DNA from: an uncultured Lachnospiraceae bacterium
GTDB lineage: Bacteria; Bacillota; Clostridia; Lachnospirales; Lachnospiraceae
DNA length: 64,000 nucleotides
Direction of reading: 5' to 3'
NCBI GenBank assembly: GCA_949948715.1
Contig: CATLGW010000006.1
Coordinates: 1-64,000 of the forward strand
The notes beneath the pieces were generated by a model. That model ran no database searches. It saw only the letters and a list, made by a program, of their open reading frames with translations, and had not been told where the DNA came from. Both the position numbers and the translations under genes were made by a program. This document shows, piece after piece, positions 1 through 8,906 of the stretch. The first letter of the stretch is position 1. Each line of letters starts with the position of its first letter.

Positions 1-41
1 TCTTCTGCAGTAAGATTGATAATACTTGATTTTCTTCCCAT
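1..41 (-). CDS. IS630-like transposase, N-terminal fragment (runs off left edge)
   Basis: On the minus strand an ORF opens with MGRKSSIINLTAEE and leaves the window. A GGAGG sits 10 nt before the chosen ATG; an earlier in-frame ATG at 74 has no ribosome site. The opening resembles the start of IS630-family transposases, which often begin with a basic residue pair, then 'LT.EE'. Only 13 to 14 residues are visible, so this is a weak family call. If correct, the element inserted next to, and probably broke, the gene whose tail follows at 111-320. Confidence 0.35.
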   Translation of the reverse strand, partial: MGRKSSIINLTAE

Positions 42-110
42 AAGTACAATGCCTCCATCAATTGATATATACATTGTACTATGGAACAAAAATATAGTCC
101 AGTTATTTAA

Positions 111-320
111 AAACTATTATACTATGATTACTTAAATGCCGGTTACTACTATCATGACGGCATTATGGATGAGCTGGAGATGTCATACGACCTTTCACAG
201 ACCAATATAGAGCAGGCTGTTCTGAACAGCGATGTGATTATTTTTGAAAACAACAGCAGTTATATCCCCGACTCCTATTATTTGGTTGCGGAATATTTGG
301 ACAATATTCTGTGTGAGTAA
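111..320 (+). pseudogene. C-terminal remnant of a broken gene (possibly SGNH/AlgJ-like)
   Basis: An open frame without its own start runs from just after a stop at 108-110 to a TAA at 318-320. The first in-frame ATG (165) has no ribosome site. The encoded tail is acidic and aromatic and ends in a hydrophobic strand plus acidic residues (DVIIFENNSSYIPDSYY, then a helix). It vaguely recalls the end of SGNH/AlgJ-type acetyltransferase-like proteins, but that is only an impression. The N-terminal part is missing; the transposase-like start immediately to the left suggests an insertion cut it off. The stop lies 29 nt before the next gene, so it may once have headed that operon. Confidence 0.4.
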
Positions 321-349
321 GAGTGGATTTATTTTAAGGAGGAGCAGAT

Positions 350-2149
350 ATGGTACAGGTATTCTATTATTGCGCCGTATTATTAATAGCGTTTATTGTC
401 GGTTTTTCTATAGTGCTCCAGGCAGGGCAACTGCAAAGGAACTGGCTGCCGAAAAGCTTTTTAATCGGTACGGCCGTAATTACGATAGTTACCTTTTGGG
501 TCAGCAATCTCTATTCGAAGGGCTTGCGGCGGATAGCGGGCATTGAAATCACGACGCTGCTGCTGCTGGCCTTTGTTTTGATCTATATCAGGCGGGAGTA
601 TGCCCTTAGGTATTTTAAAACGGTGGGGCTCAGTCATGCCGTGGGGTTTTTCCTGTGCTTTTTTGCCGGACTCATTCCGCTGGCGGCGTACCTGACAGAG
701 GGAGCCCAGTTTCCGTATTGTGACGGCTACACCTATATTTGTAACGGAGATTACTTATTGGACTATGGGTACAGAGTCGTGGCCGAGCCTGAGGAGTTGA
801 TTTTGCACCCGTGGATGTCTCAGACCTATCTGTATCAGGTAAACCATTTTCGAATCGGAGCCCAGATGCTCCTTTCTCTTTGGTCAGGCTTTTTTAATGT
901 CAAATTCTCCCTGGAGCTCTTTCTTCCGACTATGTCTCTGGGGATTTTCTTATGCGGAACTGCCGCCTGGGGCTTTGCTGAGGGGAAGTATCTGCTAAGC
1001 GGCCGTTCCAGGGTTTTGGTCATCATACTGTTAGTGTTTAATGTACCGATTTTGCTGTGGAGCGCTCTCTACGGCTTTCTGCCCCAGGTCATGGGGAGCG
1101 CCTTCTGTCTTGCTTCTGTCACAAGCTTTATTGAGATAGAAAGGTGGAAGGAGAATGACCTGTGGAATGCTATGACCACAGCTTTATTGATTGCGGTATT
1201 TGCATTGATCTACAATGAGATGCTGCCTTTTTTTGTGCTGGCGGTGCTGTCGATTGTGATCAGGAGCCTCATTTTCGACAAAAAGGATGGAATCAGGATC
1301 CTTCTGCGCATAGCGTGCAGCGCGGTTTTTTCCCTATTACTGATTATTGTGTATGTTCCCGGCCTGATACAGGCGATTTTGGGGCAGTTTGGCAATATCG
1401 TAGGCTGGGATCAGAACAGGGATATCTTCACCTATCTGGCCCATTTCTTATCTACGGTTCCGGCGGAATATATTTTCTCCTTTGGGGAGAGAAGGATGCT
1501 GAATTATGTATATGAAATATTGACCCTCGCCGTTTTTGCTTTGACGGTATGGGGATGGCACAAGAGTAAAAAGGAAATGAAGGGCGACTTCCTGTGTGTT
1601 TCAATGCCCTATCTGCTGATGTTTGTTTATTTTATGTTCTTCACGGTAAATCCTTTTTTGGGAGGACGGGGAAATTCGTGGAGTATTTTTAAATTGATGC
1701 AATATTACTTTATTATTGCCATTCCCTTTTTGGCGGCGTTTATTGGAAACGCGGTTTCCGGGATTCACAAATCCTTTTTGACAGTGGGGGTAATTTTGCT
1801 GATGCTTTTTAACGCGTCAAATGCGATGAAATATGGGAGAGAACTTTCGAATGTGATGAAAGGATATGTGGGGAAGGATGAATTGTCCCTGGAGGAATAT
1901 TATGTGCTGTATGAAAGATACGGAGAGTCTGATGCGGTAATAGCGCTGAGGGGGGTACCTGATAAGCATAGACAGATGATAACCTATTTCTTAAAGGATG
2001 TCAGTCTGGTATCTGATTGGAAGACAGATGACTATTTCGGCATTATACCGGAACAGTCCGCCGGGTCTTTGGAGTATGATATTTGCCTGGTTTATGACCT
2101 GGAGGATGAAAGCAATATAGCCGGGATGGTCGAGGTATCGGCAGATTAG
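350..2149 (+). CDS. Polytopic membrane protein, GT-C glycosyltransferase-like (copy 1)
   Basis: 599 residues with about a dozen hydrophobic segments; the first begins right at the N-terminus. An extracytoplasmic loop at residues 125-144 (DGYTYICNGDYLLDYGYRVV) is rich in acidic and aromatic residues, the kind of place where GT-C transferases carry their acidic catalytic pair. A soluble tail of about 100 residues contains ALRGVPDKHRQM. AAGGAGG precedes the ATG by 7 nt. The gene directly downstream is a full-length paralog of identical length, so this is a tandem duplication. I know no experimentally named family for it. A role as membrane transferase adding a lipid-linked sugar to surface polymer is inferred from topology and from the adjoining sugar-nucleotide genes. 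Confidence 0.8.
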   Translation: MVQVFYYCAVLLIAFIVGFSIVLQAGQLQRNWLPKSFLIGTAVITIVTFWVSNLYSKGLRRIAGIEITTLLLLAFVLIYIRREYALRYFKTVGLSHAVGFFLCFFAGLIPLAAYLTEGAQFPYCDGYTYICNGDYLLDYGYRVVAEPEELILHPWMSQTYLYQVNHFRIGAQMLLSLWSGFFNVKFSLELFLPTMSLGIFLCGTAAWGFAEGKYLLSGRSRVLVIILLVFNVPILLWSALYGFLPQVMGSAFCLASVTSFIEIERWKENDLWNAMTTALLIAVFALIYNEMLPFFVLAVLSIVIRSLIFDKKDGIRILLRIACSAVFSLLLIIVYVPGLIQAILGQFGNIVGWDQNRDIFTYLAHFLSTVPAEYIFSFGERRMLNYVYEILTLAVFALTVWGWHKSKKEMKGDFLCVSMPYLLMFVYFMFFTVNPFLGGRGNSWSIFKLMQYYFIIAIPFLAAFIGNAVSGIHKSFLTVGVILLMLFNASNAMKYGRELSNVMKGYVGKDELSLEEYYVLYERYGESDAVIALRGVPDKHRQMITYFLKDVSLVSDWKTDDYFGIIPEQSAGSLEYDICLVYDLEDESNIAGMVEVSAD

Positions 2150-2204
2150 GAAAAGAAAAATTTGGTATTACCGGAAAGAAAGTTACGATAAAACTGGAAA
2201 ATTG

Positions 2205-2233
2205 TGGACAAAGAGGTCTAAATGGTTTAAAAT
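2205..2233 (+). promoter_or_regulatory. Promoter between the two 599-residue paralogs
   Basis: TGGACA, a 17-nt spacer and TAAAAT lie 41 nt before the second paralog. The same TGTGGACAAA block recurs after the second paralog (around 4117-4126), so the duplicated unit includes flanking sequence. Confidence 0.5.
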
Positions 2234-2273
2234 CAAGTGTATGTAAGCGTTCTGTTTTCTGAAAGGGGTTCAA

Positions 2274-4073
2274 ATGATACAAATTCTATATTATTGTTGT
2301 ATTGTATTCATGGTTTTTGTGGTTGGTTTTTCCCTGGTAATACAGTCAAACCAATTTCAAAAAAGTTGGCTGTCAAAAAGTTTTTTGTCTGGCGCCGCCG
2401 TAATGGTGATAGTCACATTCTGGATCAGCAGTCTCTATTCCAAAGGCTTGCGGCAGATAGCGGGCATTGAAATTGCGGTTTTGCTTCTGCTGGCTTTTAT
2501 TTTGATTATCATCAGACGGGAATCTGCGTTGAGGTATTTTAAGACCTTGACGTCCGGCGATGCCCTCTGTTTTTCAATATGCTTTCTGGCGGGGCTGCTT
2601 CCTATGGCGGTCTGTTTGATATTGGGCGCTCAGTTTCCTTACTGTGACGGATATACCTATATATGCAATGGAGATTACCTCTTGGACTATGGCTATCGCG
2701 TGGTGGCTGACCCTCAGGACTTGATTCTCCACCCCTGGCTTTCCCAAACATATTTGTATCAGATGCTGCATTACCGCATAGGTTCTCAAATGCTGTTATC
2801 TGTGTTGTCAGGGCTTTTTGGGGTGAATTTTTCGCTGGAGCTCTTTTTGCCCACTATGTCGTTGGGAATATTTTTGTGCGGCGCCGCACTCGGGGGGGGT
2901 AGGACGGAGAAATACTTACCGGATAAAAGCACTCAGATTTTAGCTGTAATTTTATTGGTATTTAACGTACCCATTTTTCTTTGGAATGTATTTTACGGTT
3001 TTCTTCCGCAGACCTTGGGAAGTGCTTTTTATCTTGCTTCCGTTATGAATTTTGTTGATGTTAAGAGGTGGAAGGAAAATGACCTTTGGAATATTATAAC
3101 GGATTCGCTTCTTATTGCAGCATTGACTTTAACTTATAACGAAATGCTGCCGTTTTTCGTGTTGGTGGTCGTATCGCTTATGATAAGAGGCTTTTGTTAC
3201 TGCAAAAAGGATGCGGCGCAAATTTTTATACGGGTTTTAGGCAGTGCAATCGTATCTCTGCTATTGATATTTATCTATGTTCCGGGAATGATACGGGCTG
3301 TTATCAGTCAATTTGGCGCTGTTGTCGGCTGGGACCAGAACAGGGATCTTTTTACATATTTGGCTCATCTTTTATCTACTGTGCCGGCCGAATATAATTT
3401 TTCATTTGCCCCGGACAGAATGACGAATTATGCATATGAGATTTTGACGCTGATTGTTTTCGGCCTGGCGGTGGGCGGATGGCTCAAATGTGAGAAGGAA
3501 GTCAAGAGGGACTTTGTATTCGTTTCCTTGCCGTATTTCTTAATGATGCTTTATTTTATATTTTTTACTGAGAATCCGTTTGCGGGCGGGAAAGGAAATT
3601 CATGGAGCATTTTTAAGTTGATACAATATTACTTTATCATTGCCAGCCCATATGCAGCATTGTTTATTGGAAAGTCGATTTCCGGAAAGCGCAGATGGGT
3701 CGGAGGCGCAGGGGTATTGATCTTTGTATTGTTTAATGTTTCAAATGCGGTGAATTATGGGAAAACTCTCTGTGATGTAATGAAAGCGTATGTGGGGAAT
3801 AAGGAACCGCCGATGGAAGAATATTACGAGTTGTATGAAAGGTATGGAAATTTTGACGGAGTCATAGCGTTACGGGGAGCGCCTGATAAACACAGGCAGA
3901 TGCTGACCTATTTTTTGAAGGATGTCAGTTTGATTTCTGATTGGAGGACAGACGGATATTTTCACAGTATTCCCGAATATTCGGAAGAACTTTATGACAG
4001 TGACATTTGTCTGATATACGACTTGGAGAATGAAAATAATATAGCGGGAATGGTTGAGGCGTCTATGGATTAA
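2274..4073 (+). CDS. Polytopic membrane protein, GT-C glycosyltransferase-like (copy 2)
   Basis: 599 residues, the same length as the preceding gene and clearly homologous along its whole length by eye. Identical blocks include DGYTYICNGDYLLDYGYRVV, SLELFLPTMSLGIFLCG, GWDQNRD and PDKHRQM. Divergence is concentrated in membrane segments and in the extreme C-terminus. AAAGGGG precedes the ATG. A short G run in the middle (GGGGGGT near 2890) encodes a Gly-rich stretch where copy 1 has a different sequence, but the frame is intact. Function is unknown; the same GT-C-like inference applies. Two intact but diverged copies suggest different acceptor or donor use, or phase-like redundancy, rather than a decaying duplicate. 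Confidence 0.8.
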   Translation: MIQILYYCCIVFMVFVVGFSLVIQSNQFQKSWLSKSFLSGAAVMVIVTFWISSLYSKGLRQIAGIEIAVLLLLAFILIIIRRESALRYFKTLTSGDALCFSICFLAGLLPMAVCLILGAQFPYCDGYTYICNGDYLLDYGYRVVADPQDLILHPWLSQTYLYQMLHYRIGSQMLLSVLSGLFGVNFSLELFLPTMSLGIFLCGAALGGGRTEKYLPDKSTQILAVILLVFNVPIFLWNVFYGFLPQTLGSAFYLASVMNFVDVKRWKENDLWNIITDSLLIAALTLTYNEMLPFFVLVVVSLMIRGFCYCKKDAAQIFIRVLGSAIVSLLLIFIYVPGMIRAVISQFGAVVGWDQNRDLFTYLAHLLSTVPAEYNFSFAPDRMTNYAYEILTLIVFGLAVGGWLKCEKEVKRDFVFVSLPYFLMMLYFIFFTENPFAGGKGNSWSIFKLIQYYFIIASPYAALFIGKSISGKRRWVGGAGVLIFVLFNVSNAVNYGKTLCDVMKAYVGNKEPPMEEYYELYERYGNFDGVIALRGAPDKHRQMLTYFLKDVSLISDWRTDGYFHSIPEYSEELYDSDICLIYDLENENNIAGMVEASMD

Positions 4074-4129
4074 AAGGAGGAAAGGATGTATAAAACCGCT
4101 TTTAAAATGGGAGAATGTGGACAAATAAG

Positions 4130-4156
4130 TTGCAATAGTCTGTGATATGATATAAC
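4130..4156 (+). promoter_or_regulatory. Candidate promoter of the rfbF operon
   Basis: TTGCAA, a 15-nt spacer and TATAAC with an upstream TGA (extended -10 style) lie about 70 nt before rfbF. The spacer is short, so the -10 is the more reliable half. Confidence 0.35.
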
Positions 4157-4223
4157 ATTGTTAAAAAAATGCGGATGTCTGTTTCTGCGATGATAAATGT
4201 TGATGAGAGAAAGGGCTGAGAGT

Positions 4224-5030
4224 ATGGAAAGAACTAAGGATATGAAGGTTGTTATATTGGCCGGGGGCTTTGGAACGCGAATCAGTGAGGAAAGCCATTT
4301 AAAGCCGAAACCAATGATCGAAATCGGCGGCAAGCCGATATTATGGCATATTATGAAGGAATATTCCTATTATGGGTATCATGATTTTATTATTTGCGCC
4401 GGATATAAGCAGCATGTGATCAAGGAATGGTTTGCCAATTACTATCTGTACAACAGCGATATCACATTTGATTTTACAGAGGGTAAGAAGATGATGGTTC
4501 ACAATAATCTCGGAGAGCCGTGGCGGGTAACGATTGTGGATACCGGTCTGAATACCATGACGGGGGGGCGGATCAAGAGGATTCAACCCTACGTCCGCGA
4601 CGAAACCTTCATGCTTACATATGGAGACGGGGTTTCCGATGTGGACATTAACAAATTGGTAGAGTTCCATTTCCAGAGCGGCAAGATAGCGACTATGACC
4701 GCCGTAAATGTGGGCCAGCAGTTCGGCGTTCTGGATATAGGAAAAGACGGCTTGATCAATAAATTCAGGGAGAAAAAGGATTCTGACGGCGACGTGATCA
4801 ATGCGGGATATATGGTATTGGAACCGGCAATATTTGATTATATCAGCGGCGATACGGAGGTCTTTGAAAAGAAACCGCTGGAAACCGTGGCGGAGGAAGG
4901 ACAGTTGATGGCTTACAGGCACCGGGGCTTCTGGAAGTGTATGGATACCCAGCGTGATAAACAGCAGTTGGAGGACAGGATTGCAAACGGACAGGCGCCT
5001 TGGATGGCTTGGGAGGAAAAGGATGAGTAG
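4224..5030 (+). CDS. rfbF: Glucose-1-phosphate cytidylyltransferase
   Basis: Makes CDP-D-glucose from CTP and glucose-1-phosphate, the entry step to CDP-linked deoxy sugars, in the cytosol. The nucleotidyltransferase signature VILAGGFGTRISEES is followed by KPKPMIEIGGKPILWHIM; DGVSDVDI carries the metal-binding acidic residues; GFWKCMDTQRDKQQLE is the typical RfbF C-terminus. The ORF extends to 4197, but the family normally starts right at MKVVILAGG. I choose ATG 4224 because of an AAAGG before it; ATG 4242, preceded by GGAAAG, is equally possible and gives 262 residues. It overlaps rfbG by 8 nt, so the two are translationally coupled. The symbol rests on strong family resemblance. Confidence 0.93.
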   Translation: MERTKDMKVVILAGGFGTRISEESHLKPKPMIEIGGKPILWHIMKEYSYYGYHDFIICAGYKQHVIKEWFANYYLYNSDITFDFTEGKKMMVHNNLGEPWRVTIVDTGLNTMTGGRIKRIQPYVRDETFMLTYGDGVSDVDINKLVEFHFQSGKIATMTAVNVGQQFGVLDIGKDGLINKFREKKDSDGDVINAGYMVLEPAIFDYISGDTEVFEKKPLETVAEEGQLMAYRHRGFWKCMDTQRDKQQLEDRIANGQAPWMAWEEKDE

Positions 5031-6093
5031 CTTGGAATTTTACAGGGGAAAGAGAGTCTTTGTCACAGGACATACGGGGTTTAAAGGGACCTGGCTGTGC
5101 CGGATCCTGGTAAACGCGGGAGCGGAGGTGACGGGATATTCTCTAAATCCGCCCACAGAGCCGAATTTGTTTTCCATGGCGGAGCTGGACGGAAAAATGA
5201 CCTCCATCATCGGCGATATACGTGATTTGGAGGCCCTTGGCAGAGCGTTTGAAGCTGCGCAGCCAAAGATAGTGTTTCATCTTGCAGCCCAGCCTATCGT
5301 GCGGGACTCCTATAAAAATCCTGTATACACATATGAGACCAATGTTATGGGTACAGTGAACATCTGTGAATGCGTTCGTCTCAGCAAGTCGGTGAAATCT
5401 TTTTTAAATGTGACAACGGACAAGGTATATAAAAATAACGAATGGGAATGGGGATATCGGGAAAACGAGCCGTTGGACGGGTATGACCCGTATTCGAACA
5501 GCAAGTCCTGCTCCGAGCTGGTTACGCACAGTTATATCAACTCGTTTTTCAGGGATTTGGGCATAGCCGCTTCCACCGCACGGGCAGGCAATGTGATCGG
5601 CGGGGGAGACTTTGCCAATGACAGGATTATACCGGACTGCATCCGGGCGGTGGGAGAAAAGCGGGATATTGTGGTGAGAAATCCACATTCCACGCGGCCG
5701 TATCAGCATGTGCTGGAGCCCCTGTCGGTTTATCTGACCATCGCCGAGGAACAATACAGGGACAGGGACAGGGCCGGATTTTTTAATGTGGGACCGGAGG
5801 ATTGCGACTGTATCACAACAGGGGAACTGGTAGATCTGTTCTGCAGGAAATGGGGAGAGGGGAGCCGATGGATCAATCAGTATGACGGAGGTCCTCACGA
5901 GGCAAACTTCCTGAAGCTGGACTGCTCCAAGATAAAGAGCCAATTTCACTGGCGTGCGAGATGGGGGATCGAAGAGGCGGTAGAGAAGACTGTGGAGTGG
6001 GCGAAGGTGTATTTCCGGGGGGAAGCTGTAACGAAATGCATGGACGGGCAGATCGCTGAATTTTTTGACGGACGGAAAAGGAATGAAGCATGA
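5023..6093 (+). CDS. rfbG: CDP-glucose 4,6-dehydratase
   Basis: Short-chain dehydrogenase/reductase that turns CDP-glucose into CDP-4-keto-6-deoxyglucose. The NAD site is VFVTGHTGFKGTWL; the catalytic region reads TTDKVYKN with YSNSK supplying the Tyr/Lys pair; HVLEPLSVYLTIAE is typical of RfbG. The start is ATG 5023, inside the end of rfbF, with GGAGGAAAAGG as ribosome site; a longer frame to 4954 has no support. About 356 residues, as usual for the family. Its TGA overlaps the next ATG (ATGA). No RfbH-type 3-dehydratase follows, so the product probably stays a 6-deoxy rather than a 3,6-dideoxy sugar. Confidence 0.93.
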   Translation: MSSLEFYRGKRVFVTGHTGFKGTWLCRILVNAGAEVTGYSLNPPTEPNLFSMAELDGKMTSIIGDIRDLEALGRAFEAAQPKIVFHLAAQPIVRDSYKNPVYTYETNVMGTVNICECVRLSKSVKSFLNVTTDKVYKNNEWEWGYRENEPLDGYDPYSNSKSCSELVTHSYINSFFRDLGIAASTARAGNVIGGGDFANDRIIPDCIRAVGEKRDIVVRNPHSTRPYQHVLEPLSVYLTIAEEQYRDRDRAGFFNVGPEDCDCITTGELVDLFCRKWGEGSRWINQYDGGPHEANFLKLDCSKIKSQFHWRARWGIEEAVEKTVEWAKVYFRGEAVTKCMDGQIAEFFDGRKRNEA

Positions 6094-7016
6094 AAAAGGT
6101 GATAATAACAGGCGCTGACGGTTTTATCGGCTCGAATTTCATTAAAAGCCTGGTCAAAGAGGGTGTGGAGGTATGGGCCGTGGTATATCCTCAAAGCGTC
6201 ACCAAATCCCGTATCGACAAATGGGAGGGCGTTCACTGCATAGAGTGTGATATCGATGCATTGGAGGACATGGCTTCCTATTTCCCCCGGGAGGCGGATG
6301 GCTTTTATCACTTTGCCTGGCAGGGCGTTCACGCCAACGACCGGAATAATATGTCGCTTCAGATGGGGAATATTGAGCTGTGCTTAAAATGTCTGAGGTT
6401 TGCGGCGCAGGTAAAGGCGCGTAAGTTCATTTTGCCCGGCTCTACCAGCGAATATCTGTATTATGGGCGGCCCATTAACGAACAGGCGGTCCCCTCGCCG
6501 CAAAATGCCTATGGAAGCGTAAAGGTTGCGCTGCGGTATTTGGCGAAGCAGTATGCGGAGGAGCTGGGCATAGATTTTATTTATGTGGTGATAACCGGGA
6601 TTTACGCGGCAGACAGAAGAGATAACAATGTCATTTTCTATACCATAGACAAGCTGCTGCGGGGAGAGAAGCCCTCGGTAACCAGGCTGGAGCAGCTTTG
6701 GGACTATGTTCATATTCGGGACGTGGCGCAGGCCCTCGCTTTAATCGGAGACAAGGGCAGGAGGGGCGCTTTCTATGCCATCGGGCGGGGGGACAATCAG
6801 CCGTTATACAAGTATATAGAAATCATTCACAGATGCATTGACCCCAAGCTGCCCATCGGAATCGGCGAGGTGCCCTATGTCAATGACATTCTGCCCAGCT
6901 CGTGCATCGATCTGTCCGCAGTATATGAGGATACGGGATTTGTGCCGAAGATAAACTTTGAAGACGGGATACGGGAAGTGATAGATACGATGAGAGAGGA
7001 GATTGGGAATGAATAA
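6090..7016 (+). CDS. NAD-dependent epimerase/reductase, CDP-6-deoxyhexose branch
   Basis: 308-residue extended SDR. The nucleotide-binding motif is ITGADGFIGSNF near the N-terminus; PGSTSEYLYYG gives the Ser/Thr and a YGSVKVALRY segment the Tyr-x3-Lys catalytic pair. It starts on the ATGA overlap with rfbG and overlaps glf by 8 nt, so it belongs to the same translational unit. From position and family it most likely reduces or epimerizes CDP-4-keto-6-deoxyglucose, in the manner of CDP-abequose or CDP-paratose synthases. The exact sugar cannot be read from sequence. Confidence 0.85.
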   Translation: MKKVIITGADGFIGSNFIKSLVKEGVEVWAVVYPQSVTKSRIDKWEGVHCIECDIDALEDMASYFPREADGFYHFAWQGVHANDRNNMSLQMGNIELCLKCLRFAAQVKARKFILPGSTSEYLYYGRPINEQAVPSPQNAYGSVKVALRYLAKQYAEELGIDFIYVVITGIYAADRRDNNVIFYTIDKLLRGEKPSVTRLEQLWDYVHIRDVAQALALIGDKGRRGAFYAIGRGDNQPLYKYIEIIHRCIDPKLPIGIGEVPYVNDILPSSCIDLSAVYEDTGFVPKINFEDGIREVIDTMREEIGNE

Positions 7017-8163
7017 CGAGGCGCTGGTGATAGGCTGTGGCATTGTGGGAAGTGTGATTGCAAGGTATCTGGCGGAGGAAATGGGGAAAACTGTAACCAT
7101 ATGGGAGCGCAGAAACCATATCGGCGGCAATATGTATGATTATGTGGACGAACACGGCATCCGGGTACACCAATACGGGCCGCATATATTTCACACAAAG
7201 AATAAGGAAATATATGATTTCGTGTGTAAGTATGGGGAGTGGGTGCCCTATAAGCTGGTGTGCGGAGCCGTCATGGACAATATATGTACGCCTACGGCGT
7301 TCAATTTTAAGACCATCGACTTATTCTACTCGGAAGAAGAGGCGGCGGAGATCAAAAGACACATCAAGGATAAATTCGGGGAGCGGGATTCGGCCACGGT
7401 TGTGGAACTGTTGGACTGCGACGATCCCGTAATCCAGGGATATGCCCGGTTTTTGTTTGAGAAGGATTACAGCCTGTATACTGCCAAACAGTGGGGTGTG
7501 TCGCCGGAGGAAATTGACAAGAGCGTATTAAAGAGGGTTCCCATCCGCTTTTCCTATGAAGAAGCGTACTTTGCGGACAAATATCAGGTGATGCCCAAGG
7601 AAGGATATACAAAGTTTATAGGCAATATTTTAAGCCATCCGAACATCAAGGTGGAACTGAACGTGGAGGCGTTGGAACGGCTGGAAATTGGGGAGAACAG
7701 GGAACTTTTAATCGACGGAGAGCCGGCCTGCCGGCCCGTCTTCTATACGGGGCCGCTGGACGAGCTGTTCCGATTTGACAAGGGAAGACTGCCCTACAGA
7801 TCCTTGAGGTTTGAGTGGAAGTATGAGGATGTGGAAAGCTTTCAGGAGATGGCAGTGGTGGCGTATCCTCAGGCAAAGGACTTTACGCGGATAACGGAAT
7901 ATAAGAAGCTGCCTGTCCAGGAGGTAAGGGGCACCACATATGCCGTGGAGTATCCGGTGCCCTATTGCTCCGATGAAAGCGACAGGGAGCCGTATTATCC
8001 CGTGCTGACGGAGGAGAGCCAGAAGCTGTACAGGCTGTACCGAGACCAGGCGGACGCGGTGGACAATCTCTACTGCTGCGGCAGACTGGGGGATTTTAAA
8101 TATTATGATATGGATAAGGCCATAGAGAGCGCATTTGCCTTATTGAAGACTCTTAAACTGTAG
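7009..8163 (+). CDS. glf: UDP-galactopyranose mutase
   Basis: FAD enzyme that converts UDP-galactopyranose to UDP-galactofuranose. The FAD-binding start VIGCGIVGSVIARYLAEE is followed by IWERRNHIGGNMYD and GPHIFHTKNKEIYDFV. YTAKQWG, PIRFSYEEAYF and the C-terminal GRLGDFKYYDMDKAI are hallmarks of Glf. The frame opens at a TTG (7003), but ATG 7009 has AGGAG 9 nt upstream and gives 384 residues, the normal length. It shows the polymer built here contains, or can contain, Galf. Lies between the CDP branch and the GT2 gene with tight spacing, so it is part of the same operon. Confidence 0.95.
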   Translation: MNNEALVIGCGIVGSVIARYLAEEMGKTVTIWERRNHIGGNMYDYVDEHGIRVHQYGPHIFHTKNKEIYDFVCKYGEWVPYKLVCGAVMDNICTPTAFNFKTIDLFYSEEEAAEIKRHIKDKFGERDSATVVELLDCDDPVIQGYARFLFEKDYSLYTAKQWGVSPEEIDKSVLKRVPIRFSYEEAYFADKYQVMPKEGYTKFIGNILSHPNIKVELNVEALERLEIGENRELLIDGEPACRPVFYTGPLDELFRFDKGRLPYRSLRFEWKYEDVESFQEMAVVAYPQAKDFTRITEYKKLPVQEVRGTTYAVEYPVPYCSDESDREPYYPVLTEESQKLYRLYRDQADAVDNLYCCGRLGDFKYYDMDKAIESAFALLKTLKL

Positions 8164-8181
8164 ATAATAGAGGTAAAACAG

Positions 8182-8889
8182 ATGGACAAATTGTATATTG
8201 TGATGCCGGCATATAACGAGGAGGCAAATATTGCGGAGGTAGTAAAGGAGTGGTATCCCATCCTGGAGGGGAAGGACGAGGAGTCCAGGATGGTTATCGC
8301 AGACGGCGGCAGTAAGGATAACACGCTGAATATTCTGCATACTCTGCAAAAGGATTATCCGAAGCTGGAGGTGTTTTCCAAGCCCGGGACGGACCATGGG
8401 ACAAAGCTTATTTTTCTGTACGATTATGCCATCAAACAGAAGGCCGATTATATCTTCCAGACGGACTCGGACGGGCAGACCAGGTCGGATGAATTTACAC
8501 AGTTCTGGAGTCTGCGGAGGGATTATGACGCCATATTGGGAGACCGGTCTGACAGGCAGGACGGGCAGTCCCGGGTGTTTGTGGAAAATGTGCTGCGCTT
8601 TATCCTGTGGATTTTCTTCGGGGCTAAGACGCCGGACGCAAACGCGCCGTTTCGTCTGATGAAGACAGGGCTCGTGGCGAAATACCTGTATAAGCTTCCG
8701 GAGAACTTTAACCTGCCCAATGCGCTTTTGGCCGCCTATTTCTCCAAGTTTAAAGAAAATGTCAAATATTTATACGTGACCTTCAGACCCAGACAGGGGG
8801 GAAAGAATTATATCAATGTCAAGCGGATTGTAAAGATCGGCTGGGAGTCGCTGGGTAATTTTGCAAGGTTGAGAAAAACCTTTAAATAG
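8182..8889 (+). CDS. Glycosyltransferase family 2 (GtrB/DPM1-like)
   Basis: 235 residues. IVMPAYNEEANIAEVV opens a GT-A fold; VIADGGSKDNTL and FQTDSDGQTRSDEF carry the acidic nucleotide-metal motifs. There are no strong membrane helices, unlike full GtrB, but the layout matches DPM1-type enzymes that move a sugar from a nucleotide onto undecaprenyl or dolichyl phosphate. The next gene encodes GtrA, the usual partner. Together they would supply a lipid-linked sugar to a GT-C enzyme outside the membrane. The sugar identity is unknown. GAGGT precedes the ATG. Confidence 0.85.
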   Translation: MDKLYIVMPAYNEEANIAEVVKEWYPILEGKDEESRMVIADGGSKDNTLNILHTLQKDYPKLEVFSKPGTDHGTKLIFLYDYAIKQKADYIFQTDSDGQTRSDEFTQFWSLRRDYDAILGDRSDRQDGQSRVFVENVLRFILWIFFGAKTPDANAPFRLMKTGLVAKYLYKLPENFNLPNALLAAYFSKFKENVKYLYVTFRPRQGGKNYINVKRIVKIGWESLGNFARLRKTFK

Positions 8890-8906
8890 GCAATGATGAG
8901 GTAATT

